Assembly: GCA_041497995.1 (NCBI GenBank)
Contig: JBGQHM010000214.1
Coordinates: forward strand, 1-11,493
Length of the DNA stretch: 11,493 nt
Direction of reading: 5' to 3'
From: DATKMS01 sp041497995
Lineage (GTDB): Bacteria > Desulfobacterota > Binatia > HRBIN30
The notes beneath the pieces were generated by a model. The model saw nothing but the letters and a program-made list of their open reading frames with translations. It made no database searches and had not been told where the DNA came from. Shown here in pieces: positions 1-7,794 of the stretch (within the stretch, counting starts at the first letter, position 1; every line of letters begins with the position of its first letter). Position numbers and translations under genes: made by a program.

Positions 1-1263
1 CGGGCGGTGTTGTTCCTCGCCGATGACGACCACACGCAGTTGGTGGCCGCAATGGCAATCGGCCCCGCCTCGCCTGAGGAAGCCCATGCAACCTGGGCGC
101 AGCTGGCCAGCGAGCAAAAGTCGTTCGACGAGGTGCTCGGTGTCCGGGTGGCGGACGATCAGAAGACGGCCTTCCAAACCCTGGTCGAAGGGCTCGCCAT
201 TCCATTCAACGGCGCCGGCCCGGCTGACGGCGAGGAACATCCCAACCCGCTCCTCGAGGCCTATCACACGCGGCGCGTCGTGAAGATCATCGCCCCCGAG
301 TCTGTCGCCGCCATCCCACCACGGCTGCGCGAAGTCTTTGCGGGCACTGAAGTCCTGTGCGTACCGTTGGTCGCCAAAGAGCGGTCGGTCGGCCTGATCG
401 TCGCGGACAACGCCTTCAGCCGTGAGCCCATCGAGAAGCCGCGCATCCAACGGTTGCAGCTGCTGGCATTGTTGGCCGGACAGGCGCTCGACAACGCACG
501 CATCTACAAGCAGCTGGAACGGCAAACCGTGCAACTGCGGCGCACCCTGGATGAGCTGCGCTCGACGCAGGAGCAGCTGATCCACAGCGAGCGCTTGGCC
601 ACCGTCGGCGCCGTGGTAGCGCGCGTCAGCCATGAGATCCGCAACCCGCTGACCACCATCGGCGGCTTCGCGCGCACGCTCACGGCGCATCCGGACGAAA
701 TCGAGCGTGTGGCGCGCAACGCAAATATCATCGTCGAGGAGGTGGAGAAACTCGAAGCGCTGCTCAAGGAAATGCTCGACTTCACCAGCCCGAAGCCGCC
801 GACGCTCGAACCTACAGACATCAACCGAGTCATCAATGGCCTGGCCAACGTGCATCGCGCAGAGCTGGACGCCCACAGGGTCACGCTCGAATTGGACCTC
901 GCACCCGATCTCCCCGGTGTGCTGGCGGACCGCAATCAACTGCAGCGCGTGTTTCTCAATCTCTGGCAGAACGCGCTGCAGGCCATGGACGACAGGCTCG
1001 CCGATCGCGCCCGTCTCTTGACGGTGCGCACCCGGCACGATGACACGACGGTCAGGGTCACGTTCTCCGACACCGGTCGCGGCATCGCGCGCACCGTGGT
1101 GCCGCAGATCTTCACACCCTTCTTTACCACCAAGCCACGGGGCACGGGGTTGGGGCTGGCAGTGGTCAAGAAGATCATCGACGATCACCAGGGAACCATC
1201 GAGGTGCAGAGCGACCACGCCGCCGGCACCTCCGTCGTCATCGCGCTCCCCGTCAGACGGTGA
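1..1263 (+). CDS. GAF-domain sensor histidine kinase (5' end outside window)
   Basis: This is the C-terminal part of a sensor histidine kinase that autophosphorylates on His and passes the phosphate to a response regulator. The frame is open from base 1 (reads R-A-V-L-F-L...), and the first possible start, GTG at 7, lies inside a GAF-like sensory domain, so the true start is upstream. In order: GAF-like region to about nt 500; a Gln/Leu/Arg-rich coiled-coil linker at about 505-600; the HisKA H-box S-H-E-I-R-N-P-L with phospho-accepting His at 631-633; and an HATPase domain with N-box Asn at 970-972, the D-T-G-R-G motif at 1069-1083, the F-box F-x-P-F-F-T-T-K, and G-T-G-L-G-L at 1141-1158. All catalytic boxes are intact. 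No membrane segment is visible in this part. Its stop overlaps the start of the receiver gene (TGATG), so the two are translationally coupled and probable partners. The GAF ligand cannot be told. Confidence 0.93.
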   Translation, partial: RAVLFLADDDHTQLVAAMAIGPASPEEAHATWAQLASEQKSFDEVLGVRVADDQKTAFQTLVEGLAIPFNGAGPADGEEHPNPLLEAYHTRRVVKIIAPESVAAIPPRLREVFAGTEVLCVPLVAKERSVGLIVADNAFSREPIEKPRIQRLQLLALLAGQALDNARIYKQLERQTVQLRRTLDELRSTQEQLIHSERLATVGAVVARVSHEIRNPLTTIGGFARTLTAHPDEIERVARNANIIVEEVEKLEALLKEMLDFTSPKPPTLEPTDINRVINGLANVHRAELDAHRVTLELDLAPDLPGVLADRNQLQRVFLNLWQNALQAMDDRLADRARLLTVRTRHDDTTVRVTFSDTGRGIARTVVPQIFTPFFTTKPRGTGLGLAVVKKIIDDHQGTIEVQSDHAAGTSVVIALPVRR

Positions 1264-1634
1264 TGCCCATGCCACGCGTCCTCATCGTCGACGACGACGA
1301 CAACCAACGGCTCCTCTACCGCGAGCTGTTCGAGGACGATGGATTCGAGGTGCGCGAAGCACGTGACGGTCGCGAAGCGCTCGCCTGCATCGAACGCGAC
1401 CCGCCGGATGCCGTCGTGCTCGACATCAACATGCCCGGTCTGGACGGTTTGCAGACGCTGGCCCGGATTCACGAGCTCAACCGGCATCTGCCCGTCATCC
1501 TGCATTCCGCCTACGCGGCATACAAAGACCAGTTCGTCAGTTGGATCGCCGATGCGTACGTCACCAAGTCGTCGAACCTCGACGACCTGACTCAGGCGGT
1601 GCGCACCGTGCTGGCGAAGAAGGCGGGCGCGTAA
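1263..1634 (+). CDS. Single-domain response regulator (receiver only)
   Basis: This 123-residue CheY-like receiver has no output domain. The start chosen is ATG 1263, which shares one base with the kinase stop; GTG 1260 and ATG 1269 are in-frame alternatives. Receiver landmarks are complete: acidic cluster D10-D13 after V-L-I-V, phospho-acceptor D54 in V-V-L-D-I-N-M-P, switch Ser82 in I-L-H-S-A, and Y99-V-T-K102 with the conserved Lys. The protein ends about 20 residues after Lys102, the length of one receiver fold, so it must act through protein-protein contact or as a phosphate shuttle, not by binding DNA itself. The cognate kinase is almost certainly the overlapping upstream gene. glgC starts 11 bases downstream, so a role tied to glycogen metabolism is possible, but this is inferred from position only. 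Confidence 0.92.
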   Translation: MPMPRVLIVDDDDNQRLLYRELFEDDGFEVREARDGREALACIERDPPDAVVLDINMPGLDGLQTLARIHELNRHLPVILHSAYAAYKDQFVSWIADAYVTKSSNLDDLTQAVRTVLAKKAGA

Positions 1635-1645
1635 GCGCAGCGACG

Positions 1646-2872
1646 ATGTCGGTCGACCACTGGAACGATAGCACCTTGGTGATGCTGCTGGCGGGCGGCC
1701 AGGGCGAGCGGCTGTATCCGCTGACCAAGAAGCGGGCGAAGCCTGCGGTGCCGTTCGGTGGCCAATACCGCATCATCGACTTCACGCTGTCGAACTGCCT
1801 CAACAGCGGGCTGAAGCGCGTCTACGTGCTCACGCAACACCGGTCGCTGTCGCTCGATCGCCACATCCGCGCCGCGTGGAGCATCCTGCACCCCGAGCTG
1901 GGCGAGTTCATTCAGACGGTGCCGCCACAGCAGCAACTGGTGTCGCGCTGGTATGCAGGCACTGCCGATGCAGTCTTCCAAAACCTCGAGTTGCTCGAAG
2001 AGGAGCGGCCGCGGCACGTGCTCATCGTGTCAGGGGATCACATCTACCGCCTGAACTACGAGCCCTTGCTGCGCTTCCACGCGGAGGCGGGCGCCGACCT
2101 GACCATCGCCTGCACCGAGGTGCCCTGCGGCGAGGCCAGCCGCATGGGCGTGGTCGAGGTCGACGGCGCGGCACACGTGCAAGGATTCACCGAGAAACCC
2201 GCCACGCCCGTGCCGCTGCCACAACAGCCCAGCCGGTCGCTCGTGAACATGGGCGTCTACGTCTTCGAAACCGCCGCACTGGTACGTGCGGTCATCGCCG
2301 ACGCGAAGCAGGACTCCGAACACGACTTCGGGCGCAACGTCATTCCCGCGCTGGTGCGCAGCCAGCAGCGCGTCTGCGCCTTCGACACCGTCGCGCACTG
2401 CACGCCAGCGGAGCTCTACTGGCAAGACGTGGGGACCTTGGACAGCTACTTCGACGCGCACATGGAGTTGCTCCTGCCGCAGCCGCCGTTCGATCTCTTC
2501 GACCCCGATTGGCCGATCCGCACGCATGCGGGACAGCACCCGCCCGCCTTGATGCGCAACGCCGGCGAGCGGGAGGCGCGCGCGGCCAACAGCATCCTGT
2601 CGCCGGGCTGTATGGTGTCAGGGGGCAGCGTCGTACGTTCCGTGCTGTCGCCCAAGGTGCGGATCGAAGCCGGCGCACTGGTCGAGGAGTCCATCCTGAT
2701 GCCCGGCGTGCAGGTCGGCCCAGGCGCACACATCCGCCGGGCGATCGTCGACGAGAACGTCGTCATCCCACCGGCGGTCGAAATCGGCTGCAACCACGAC
2801 GCCGACCGCCGCCGCTTCGTCGTCACGCCGAACGGCGTCGTCGTGGTCCCTGAGGGGACACTGATGGGATAG
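1646..2872 (+). CDS. glgC: Glucose-1-phosphate adenylyltransferase (ADP-glucose pyrophosphorylase)
   Basis: Makes ADP-glucose and pyrophosphate from ATP and glucose-1-phosphate, the committed step of bacterial glycogen synthesis, in the cytoplasm. The 408-residue protein begins at ATG 1646; the frame is open further upstream, but that extension lies within the receiver gene and is not conserved-looking. Family motifs seen: nucleotide loop L-A-G-G-Q-G-E-R-L-Y-P-L-T (residues 15-27), K-P-A-V-P-F-G-G (32-39), W-Y-x-G-T-A-D-A, S-G-D-H-I-Y-R-L-N-Y, G-F-T-E-K-P for sugar phosphate binding, and Y-W-x-D-V-G-T. The C-terminal third has hexapeptide-like alternation (for example S-P-G-C-M-V-S-G-G-S-V-V), the left-handed beta-helix involved in oligomerisation and allostery. 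Length is normal (about 400-430). The 11-bp gap after the receiver gene suggests one transcript with the two-component genes. No glgA or glgB is in the window. Confidence 0.96.
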   Translation: MSVDHWNDSTLVMLLAGGQGERLYPLTKKRAKPAVPFGGQYRIIDFTLSNCLNSGLKRVYVLTQHRSLSLDRHIRAAWSILHPELGEFIQTVPPQQQLVSRWYAGTADAVFQNLELLEEERPRHVLIVSGDHIYRLNYEPLLRFHAEAGADLTIACTEVPCGEASRMGVVEVDGAAHVQGFTEKPATPVPLPQQPSRSLVNMGVYVFETAALVRAVIADAKQDSEHDFGRNVIPALVRSQQRVCAFDTVAHCTPAELYWQDVGTLDSYFDAHMELLLPQPPFDLFDPDWPIRTHAGQHPPALMRNAGEREARAANSILSPGCMVSGGSVVRSVLSPKVRIEAGALVEESILMPGVQVGPGAHIRRAIVDENVVIPPAVEIGCNHDADRRRFVVTPNGVVVVPEGTLMG

Positions 2873-2909
2873 GCGGGGCCCCGTACCGGCGGCGATCCGC
2901 CCCGCGGTC
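2873..2909. terminator. GC-rich hairpins in the convergent glgC/glgP gap (possible bidirectional terminator)
   Basis: The 37-bp gap between two convergent genes can fold as a 7-bp stem GCGGGGC (2873-2879) with GCCCCGC (2899-2905), or alternatively as an inner stem GGCGG (2888-2892) with CCGCC (2897-2901) closing on a 4-base loop. No T-run follows on either strand, so this is not a textbook intrinsic terminator. Position between converging genes is the main support. Confidence 0.35.
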
Positions 2910-5072
<2,163 letters not shown>

Positions 5073-5135
5073 GATCGTTCCACGGCCCTCTGCTTAAACG
5101 ACGCGACGGCGGGCCGCAAGATGGCCGGGCTCGGT

Positions 5136-5163
5136 GTCGGGACACGACATGCCGTGTCCCGAC
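5136..5163. repeat. 28-bp near-perfect palindrome in divergent promoter region
   Basis: Left arm GTCGGGACACG (5136-5146) and right arm CGTGTCCCGAC (5153-5163) are exact reverse complements. The central six bases ACATGC continue the symmetry except for one mismatched pair (A5147/C5152), so 26 of 28 positions are symmetric. The element sits 63 bp before the glgP start and 47 bp before the dehydrogenase start. No T-run follows on either strand, which argues against a terminator. It could be an operator read by a dimeric regulator for one or both genes, or a copy of a dispersed intergenic palindromic repeat of the kind found in many genomes. Confidence 0.8.
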
Positions 5164-5210
5164 CCGCACACGCTGGCATCACGGCGCGGCTCGTTGTAAT
5201 CCACGACGCT

Positions 5211-6323
5211 ATGAAGATGAGAGCTGCAGTGTGCTGGGAACCGCAGCAACCGCTGGCGATCGAGGAGATCGACCTCGACGGCCCGCGCGCGGATGAGTGC
5301 TTGGTACGATTGGTGGCCACGGGCGTGTGCCACACCGACGCCTACACGATGAGCGGGCGCGACCCGTCCGGACTGTTTCCGACGGTGCTCGGCCACGAGG
5401 GCGGCGGCGTCGTCGAAGAGGTAGGTCCGGGCGTCACCGGCCTGAAGCCGGGCGACCACGTCATTCCGCTCTACATCCCCGAGTGCCGCAACTGTAAGTT
5501 CTGCCTGAGCGGCAAGACCAACCTATGCAGTGCCATCCTCACCACGCAAGGCAAAGGACTCATGCCTGACGGGACGAGCCGTCTCTCGCACAAGGGAAAG
5601 ATGCTGCATCACTACATGGGAACGTCGACCTTCGCCGAGTACACGGTCGTACCGGAGATCGCGTTAGCGAAGGTGCGGAACGACGCGCCGCTAGAAAAGG
5701 TCTGCCTGCTCGGCTGCGGCATCACCACAGGCATCGGCGCGGTGCTGAACACCGCGAAGGTACATCCCGGAGCCAGCGTCGCGGTCTTTGGGCTGGGTGG
5801 CATCGGGCTGTCGGTCGTGCAAGGTGCGGTGATGGCGGGCGCCGGGCGCATCATCGGCATCGATATGAATCCAGGCAAGTTCGCTCTCGCGCGCCAGCTC
5901 GGCGCCACCGACTGCATCAACCCGAAGGACGTACCCAACATCGTCGAGGCGGTGACCGAGATGACCGACGGCGGCGTCGACTTCTCGTTCGAGTGCATCG
6001 GCAACGTCGAGGTGATGGGACAGGCATTGCTGTGCGCGCACAAAGGCTGGGGCCAGTCGATGATCATCGGCGTCGCCGGCGCCGGTGAGGAGATCCATGC
6101 CCGACCGTTCCTGCTGGTCACCGGCCGCAGCTGGCGCGGCACGGCATTCGGCGGCACGCGCGGCCGCACGCAGCTGCCGCAGTACGTCGATTGGTACATG
6201 AACGGCCGCGTCAAACTCGACGAGTACATCACGCACACGATGGCGTTGGACGAGATCAACCGCGCCTTCGACTTGATGCACGAAGGCAAGAGCATCCGCA
6301 GCGTGGTGCGGTACGTCAGTTGA
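5211..6323 (+). CDS. Class III-type zinc alcohol dehydrogenase (S-(hydroxymethyl)glutathione dehydrogenase-like)
   Basis: A 370-residue zinc- and NAD-dependent dehydrogenase of the medium-chain family, closest by eye to FrmA/AdhC, the glutathione-dependent formaldehyde dehydrogenase. Catalytic zinc ligands are C40 (G-V-C-H-T-D), H62 (G-H-E-G-G-G) and C169 (L-L-G-C-G-I-T-T-G). Structural zinc ligands are C92, C95, C98 and C106. The class III block Q-G-K-G-L-M-P-D-G-T-S-R follows, then the NAD-binding G-L-G-G-I-G-L, and the end S-I-R-S-V-V-R-Y is family-like with two extra residues. Start ATG 5211 (M-K-M-R-A-A-V) matches family N-termini; ATG 5217 is a fallback, and the frame remains open far upstream only over antisense glgP. 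No clear ribosome site is seen. Oddity: the Glu and Arg that bind glutathione in class III enzymes are S53 and L110 here, so the natural thiol or alcohol substrate is uncertain. No FrmR-type regulator or S-formylglutathione hydrolase gene is adjacent. Confidence 0.93.
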   Translation: MKMRAAVCWEPQQPLAIEEIDLDGPRADECLVRLVATGVCHTDAYTMSGRDPSGLFPTVLGHEGGGVVEEVGPGVTGLKPGDHVIPLYIPECRNCKFCLSGKTNLCSAILTTQGKGLMPDGTSRLSHKGKMLHHYMGTSTFAEYTVVPEIALAKVRNDAPLEKVCLLGCGITTGIGAVLNTAKVHPGASVAVFGLGGIGLSVVQGAVMAGAGRIIGIDMNPGKFALARQLGATDCINPKDVPNIVEAVTEMTDGGVDFSFECIGNVEVMGQALLCAHKGWGQSMIIGVAGAGEEIHARPFLLVTGRSWRGTAFGGTRGRTQLPQYVDWYMNGRVKLDEYITHTMALDEINRAFDLMHEGKSIRSVVRYVS

Positions 6324-6518
6324 GGGCTTGGAATAAGCGGCGCCGAGCCGCCCCATGTTCATGTGGAGCGCGAAAACAAAACTTGCAAATTCTGGCTTGA
6401 GCCACTCGGGCTGGTTCGCAGTCATGGCTTCGGCGCCCGAGAGTTGAACGTGATTCGGCGCATCATCCGGGTGCATCGCGGCAGCATTTTGGAGGAATGG
6501 CATGAACACTGTGGCTAG
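6324..6518 (+). pseudogene. DUF4160 gene remnant, 5' end missing
   Basis: Starting directly after the dehydrogenase stop and in the same frame, the translation contains E-P-P-H-V-H-V-E-R-E-N-K (from 6345), K-F-W-L-E-P-L-G-L-V and, near the end, I-L-E-E-W-H-E-H, ending at TAG 6516-6518. This is the core and C-terminus of a DUF4160 protein. The usual N-terminal 20 or so residues (a start Met and a Y-R-F-like strand) are absent: the frame runs back through about seven unrelated codons to the stop, with no ATG; the only in-frame start-like codon is GTG 6363, which would remove the core. Either the 5' end was deleted, or a one-base shift near 6344 joins it to another frame (A-W-N-K-R-R), which also lacks an obvious start. 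It overlaps the following DUF2442 gene by 17 bp, the usual arrangement of this pair. The stretch 6369-6395 is A-rich compared with neighbours, hinting at transfer. Confidence 0.75.
6491..6496 (+). promoter_or_regulatory. Strong ribosome binding site of the DUF2442 gene
   Basis: GGAGGA lies 5 bases before ATG 6502, the best Shine-Dalgarno match in the window. It lies inside the DUF4160 remnant and fixes the start of the DUF2442 gene. Confidence 0.75.
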
Positions 6519-6846
6519 CAGCGACCCGCGTATCGAGCACGTGCGCGTCACCGCAGACGAGATCATCGCGCAACTCGTGAATGGCCGCGTAATCAGCGTT
6601 CCGCTTGCCTGGTCATGGCGTCTCGCTGAGGCAACCCCGGCACAGCGCGCGAACTTCCGACTCATTGGCACTGGCCAAGGCGTACACTGGCCTGACGTCG
6701 ACGAGGACATCAGCGTCGAGGGCATGCTGCACGGAGCTCCGGCGCCCCGTCCGAAACTGACACCCGCGGAGACTGGACCACGTGTGAGGCGCCGCGAACC
6801 AGCGAAGCGCCATCAGCCGACGCGCAAGAGAGCCGCGCGCGGCTGA
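6502..6846 (+). CDS. DUF2442 domain protein
   Basis: A 114-residue protein whose residues about 12-78 read as DUF2442: V-R-V-T-A-D-E-I-I, then N-G-R-V-I-S-V-P-L-A-W (27-37), A-T-P-A-Q-R-A-N-F-R-L-I-G (44-56) and G-V-H-W-P-D-V-D-E-D-I-S-V-E-G (60-74). All the blocks I know for the family are present, so this copy looks intact. The last 30 or so residues are Arg/Lys/Pro-rich and could bind nucleic acid, but are probably disordered. DUF2442 and DUF4160 genes commonly sit side by side and are suspected to form a toxin-antitoxin-like or accessory module; biochemical function is not established to my knowledge. Here the partner is broken, so this may be an orphan half. Start ATG 6502 is supported by GGAGGA 5 bases upstream and by the 17-bp overlap with the DUF4160 remnant. 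Confidence 0.85.
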   Translation: MNTVASSDPRIEHVRVTADEIIAQLVNGRVISVPLAWSWRLAEATPAQRANFRLIGTGQGVHWPDVDEDISVEGMLHGAPAPRPKLTPAETGPRVRRREPAKRHQPTRKRAARG

Positions 6847-7162
6847 TAGGCAGGTGACGAACCGACCGTCAGACTGGTGGAGCTGATCGATTCGTCCCCA
6901 ACCGTCCCGCTACGTCGACTTCCTGGTCCGCCGCGGTGGTGGGAAGAGTTGCGTGCTATTCAATCGCTACACCCGTGCACAGGGACGCAGTGTTCCGTCC
7001 TATCTCACGTTTCGTGTTGTCGTGGTTAGCACCTGGTGCACGGCCGTCGTGGCGGGCAGGCAGCTCGTGTGATACGACGCTCGGCCTTCGCTGCTTAGCG
7101 TTCAGACGTTGGGGAGACTGAATGGCTTCAGCAACGACCCACTCCGGATTCTGGGAAAGTCG
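6847..7162. other. Gene-poor stretch, nothing recognised
   Basis: About 316 bp with no coding region I can support. A short open frame (6936-7121) and fragments such as P-P-R-W-W-E-E-L-R in another frame match nothing I recognise. There is no strong hairpin, repeat or tRNA-like fold. Base composition looks slightly less GC-rich than the flanking genes. It presumably holds the promoter of the exported-protein gene that follows, and possibly decayed accessory DNA trailing the DUF4160/DUF2442 segment. Confidence 0.5.
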
Positions 7163-7690
7163 ATGTTGGTGTCCGATCTGTCGCTGAATGGGCGGCGCAA
7201 GTCCGGGTGGTTTGGCATCGCGCTGGCCATGGTTCTGTTTGCGTGTTCTCGGATGACACTCGCGCAGACGCCGACGCCGGAGATCCGTCTCTTCTGCAGT
7301 GGGAGCCAGTGTCCTTGTTTCGGGGACTGCAACCAAGACGACACGGTCACAATCGATGAGTTGCTGACAATGGTGAACGTCGCGCTCGAGGCCGCGCCTC
7401 TGAACGTCTGCCACATTGGGGACAAGGACGGCGACCAGGCCATTTCGGTTGATGAGATCCTCTTTGCGCTGCGGTACGCGCAGGACGGGTGTCCGGACAC
7501 GCCTGGATTCTGTAGCAAGTGCCGCTGCGAATTCGTGAGCGGCACCGGCACCCTGACGCTTGAAGGCGCGGTGCCCTCTTGCACGGAGCCGTGCGCGCAA
7601 TGGTGCGAGCAGCTGAGCGGCTGCGGTGGTCTGATTTCAACTTCTTGCTCGGGCTCAGGTTCGCCACCGAGTGTCGACGTCCCACGATGA
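7163..7690 (+). CDS. Exported Cys-rich protein with dockerin-like EF-hand pair
   Basis: A 175-residue protein if started at ATG 7163; the frame also opens at TTG 7109, but the ATG gives a better secretion signal: R11-R12-K13, then a hydrophobic run W16-C28, and a likely signal peptidase I site after T-L-A34. L-F-A-C28 is lipobox-like, so a lipoprotein is possible. Mature part: two calcium-loop repeats, residues 55-66 (D-C-N-Q-D-D-T-V-T-I-D-E) and 87-98 (D-K-D-G-D-Q-A-I-S-V-D-E), each followed by a helix, with Cys at 83 and a closing G-C110-P. This is dockerin type I-like, with both EF loops carrying acidic residues at 1, 3 (N/D), 5 and 12. A Cys-rich tail follows (C117, C120, C122, C140, C144, C148, C154, C162), probably disulfide-bonded outside the cytoplasm. 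No cohesin or enzyme domain is present. Function unknown; calcium-stabilised surface or secreted protein is the fair reading. Its TGA overlaps an in-frame ATG of the P450 frame. Confidence 0.75.
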   Translation: MLVSDLSLNGRRKSGWFGIALAMVLFACSRMTLAQTPTPEIRLFCSGSQCPCFGDCNQDDTVTIDELLTMVNVALEAAPLNVCHIGDKDGDQAISVDEILFALRYAQDGCPDTPGFCSKCRCEFVSGTGTLTLEGAVPSCTEPCAQWCEQLSGCGGLISTSCSGSGSPPSVDVPR

Positions 7691-7773
7691 AGGTCGCGCG
7701 TACCGGGGTTTTTTTGCTGGGAGCTCCTGAACTGCCTCCCGGTCAGCCCGCTTGCGCGACCCATGACGGTGCT

Positions 7774-7793
7774 GATAGCCCGTGCTGGCTATC
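7774..7793 (+). promoter_or_regulatory. Hairpin just before the P450 start
   Basis: GATAGCC (7774-7780) and GGCTATC (7787-7793) form a perfect 7-bp stem with a 6-base loop, ending one base before ATG 7795. No Shine-Dalgarno sequence is evident in front of that ATG, and the stem would occupy the place where one should be. It may control translation, act as an operator half-site pair, or be chance. Confidence 0.4.
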
Positions 7794-7794
7794 C

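Noticed and set aside
1876..2853. 325-residue Arg-rich open frame on the + strand
   Set aside because: It is an alternate frame of glgC with low-complexity Arg/Ala/Gly composition typical of GC-rich shadows.
5691..6725. 344-residue open frame on the - strand, with protein-like text around 6340-6500
   Set aside because: Antisense to the dehydrogenase, the DUF4160 remnant and DUF2442. The protein-like stretch is the mirror of the real DUF4160 coding sequence.
6956..7060. Minus-strand text I-G-R-N-T recalling the SecA C-terminal metal-binding motif
   Set aside because: The Cys pattern C-P-C-G-S-G that defines the motif is absent; similarity is limited to four residues.
7690..7720. T-run at about 7710-7716 as an intrinsic terminator after the exported-protein gene
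   Set aside because: No convincing stable stem directly precedes the T-run, so a terminator is not supported.
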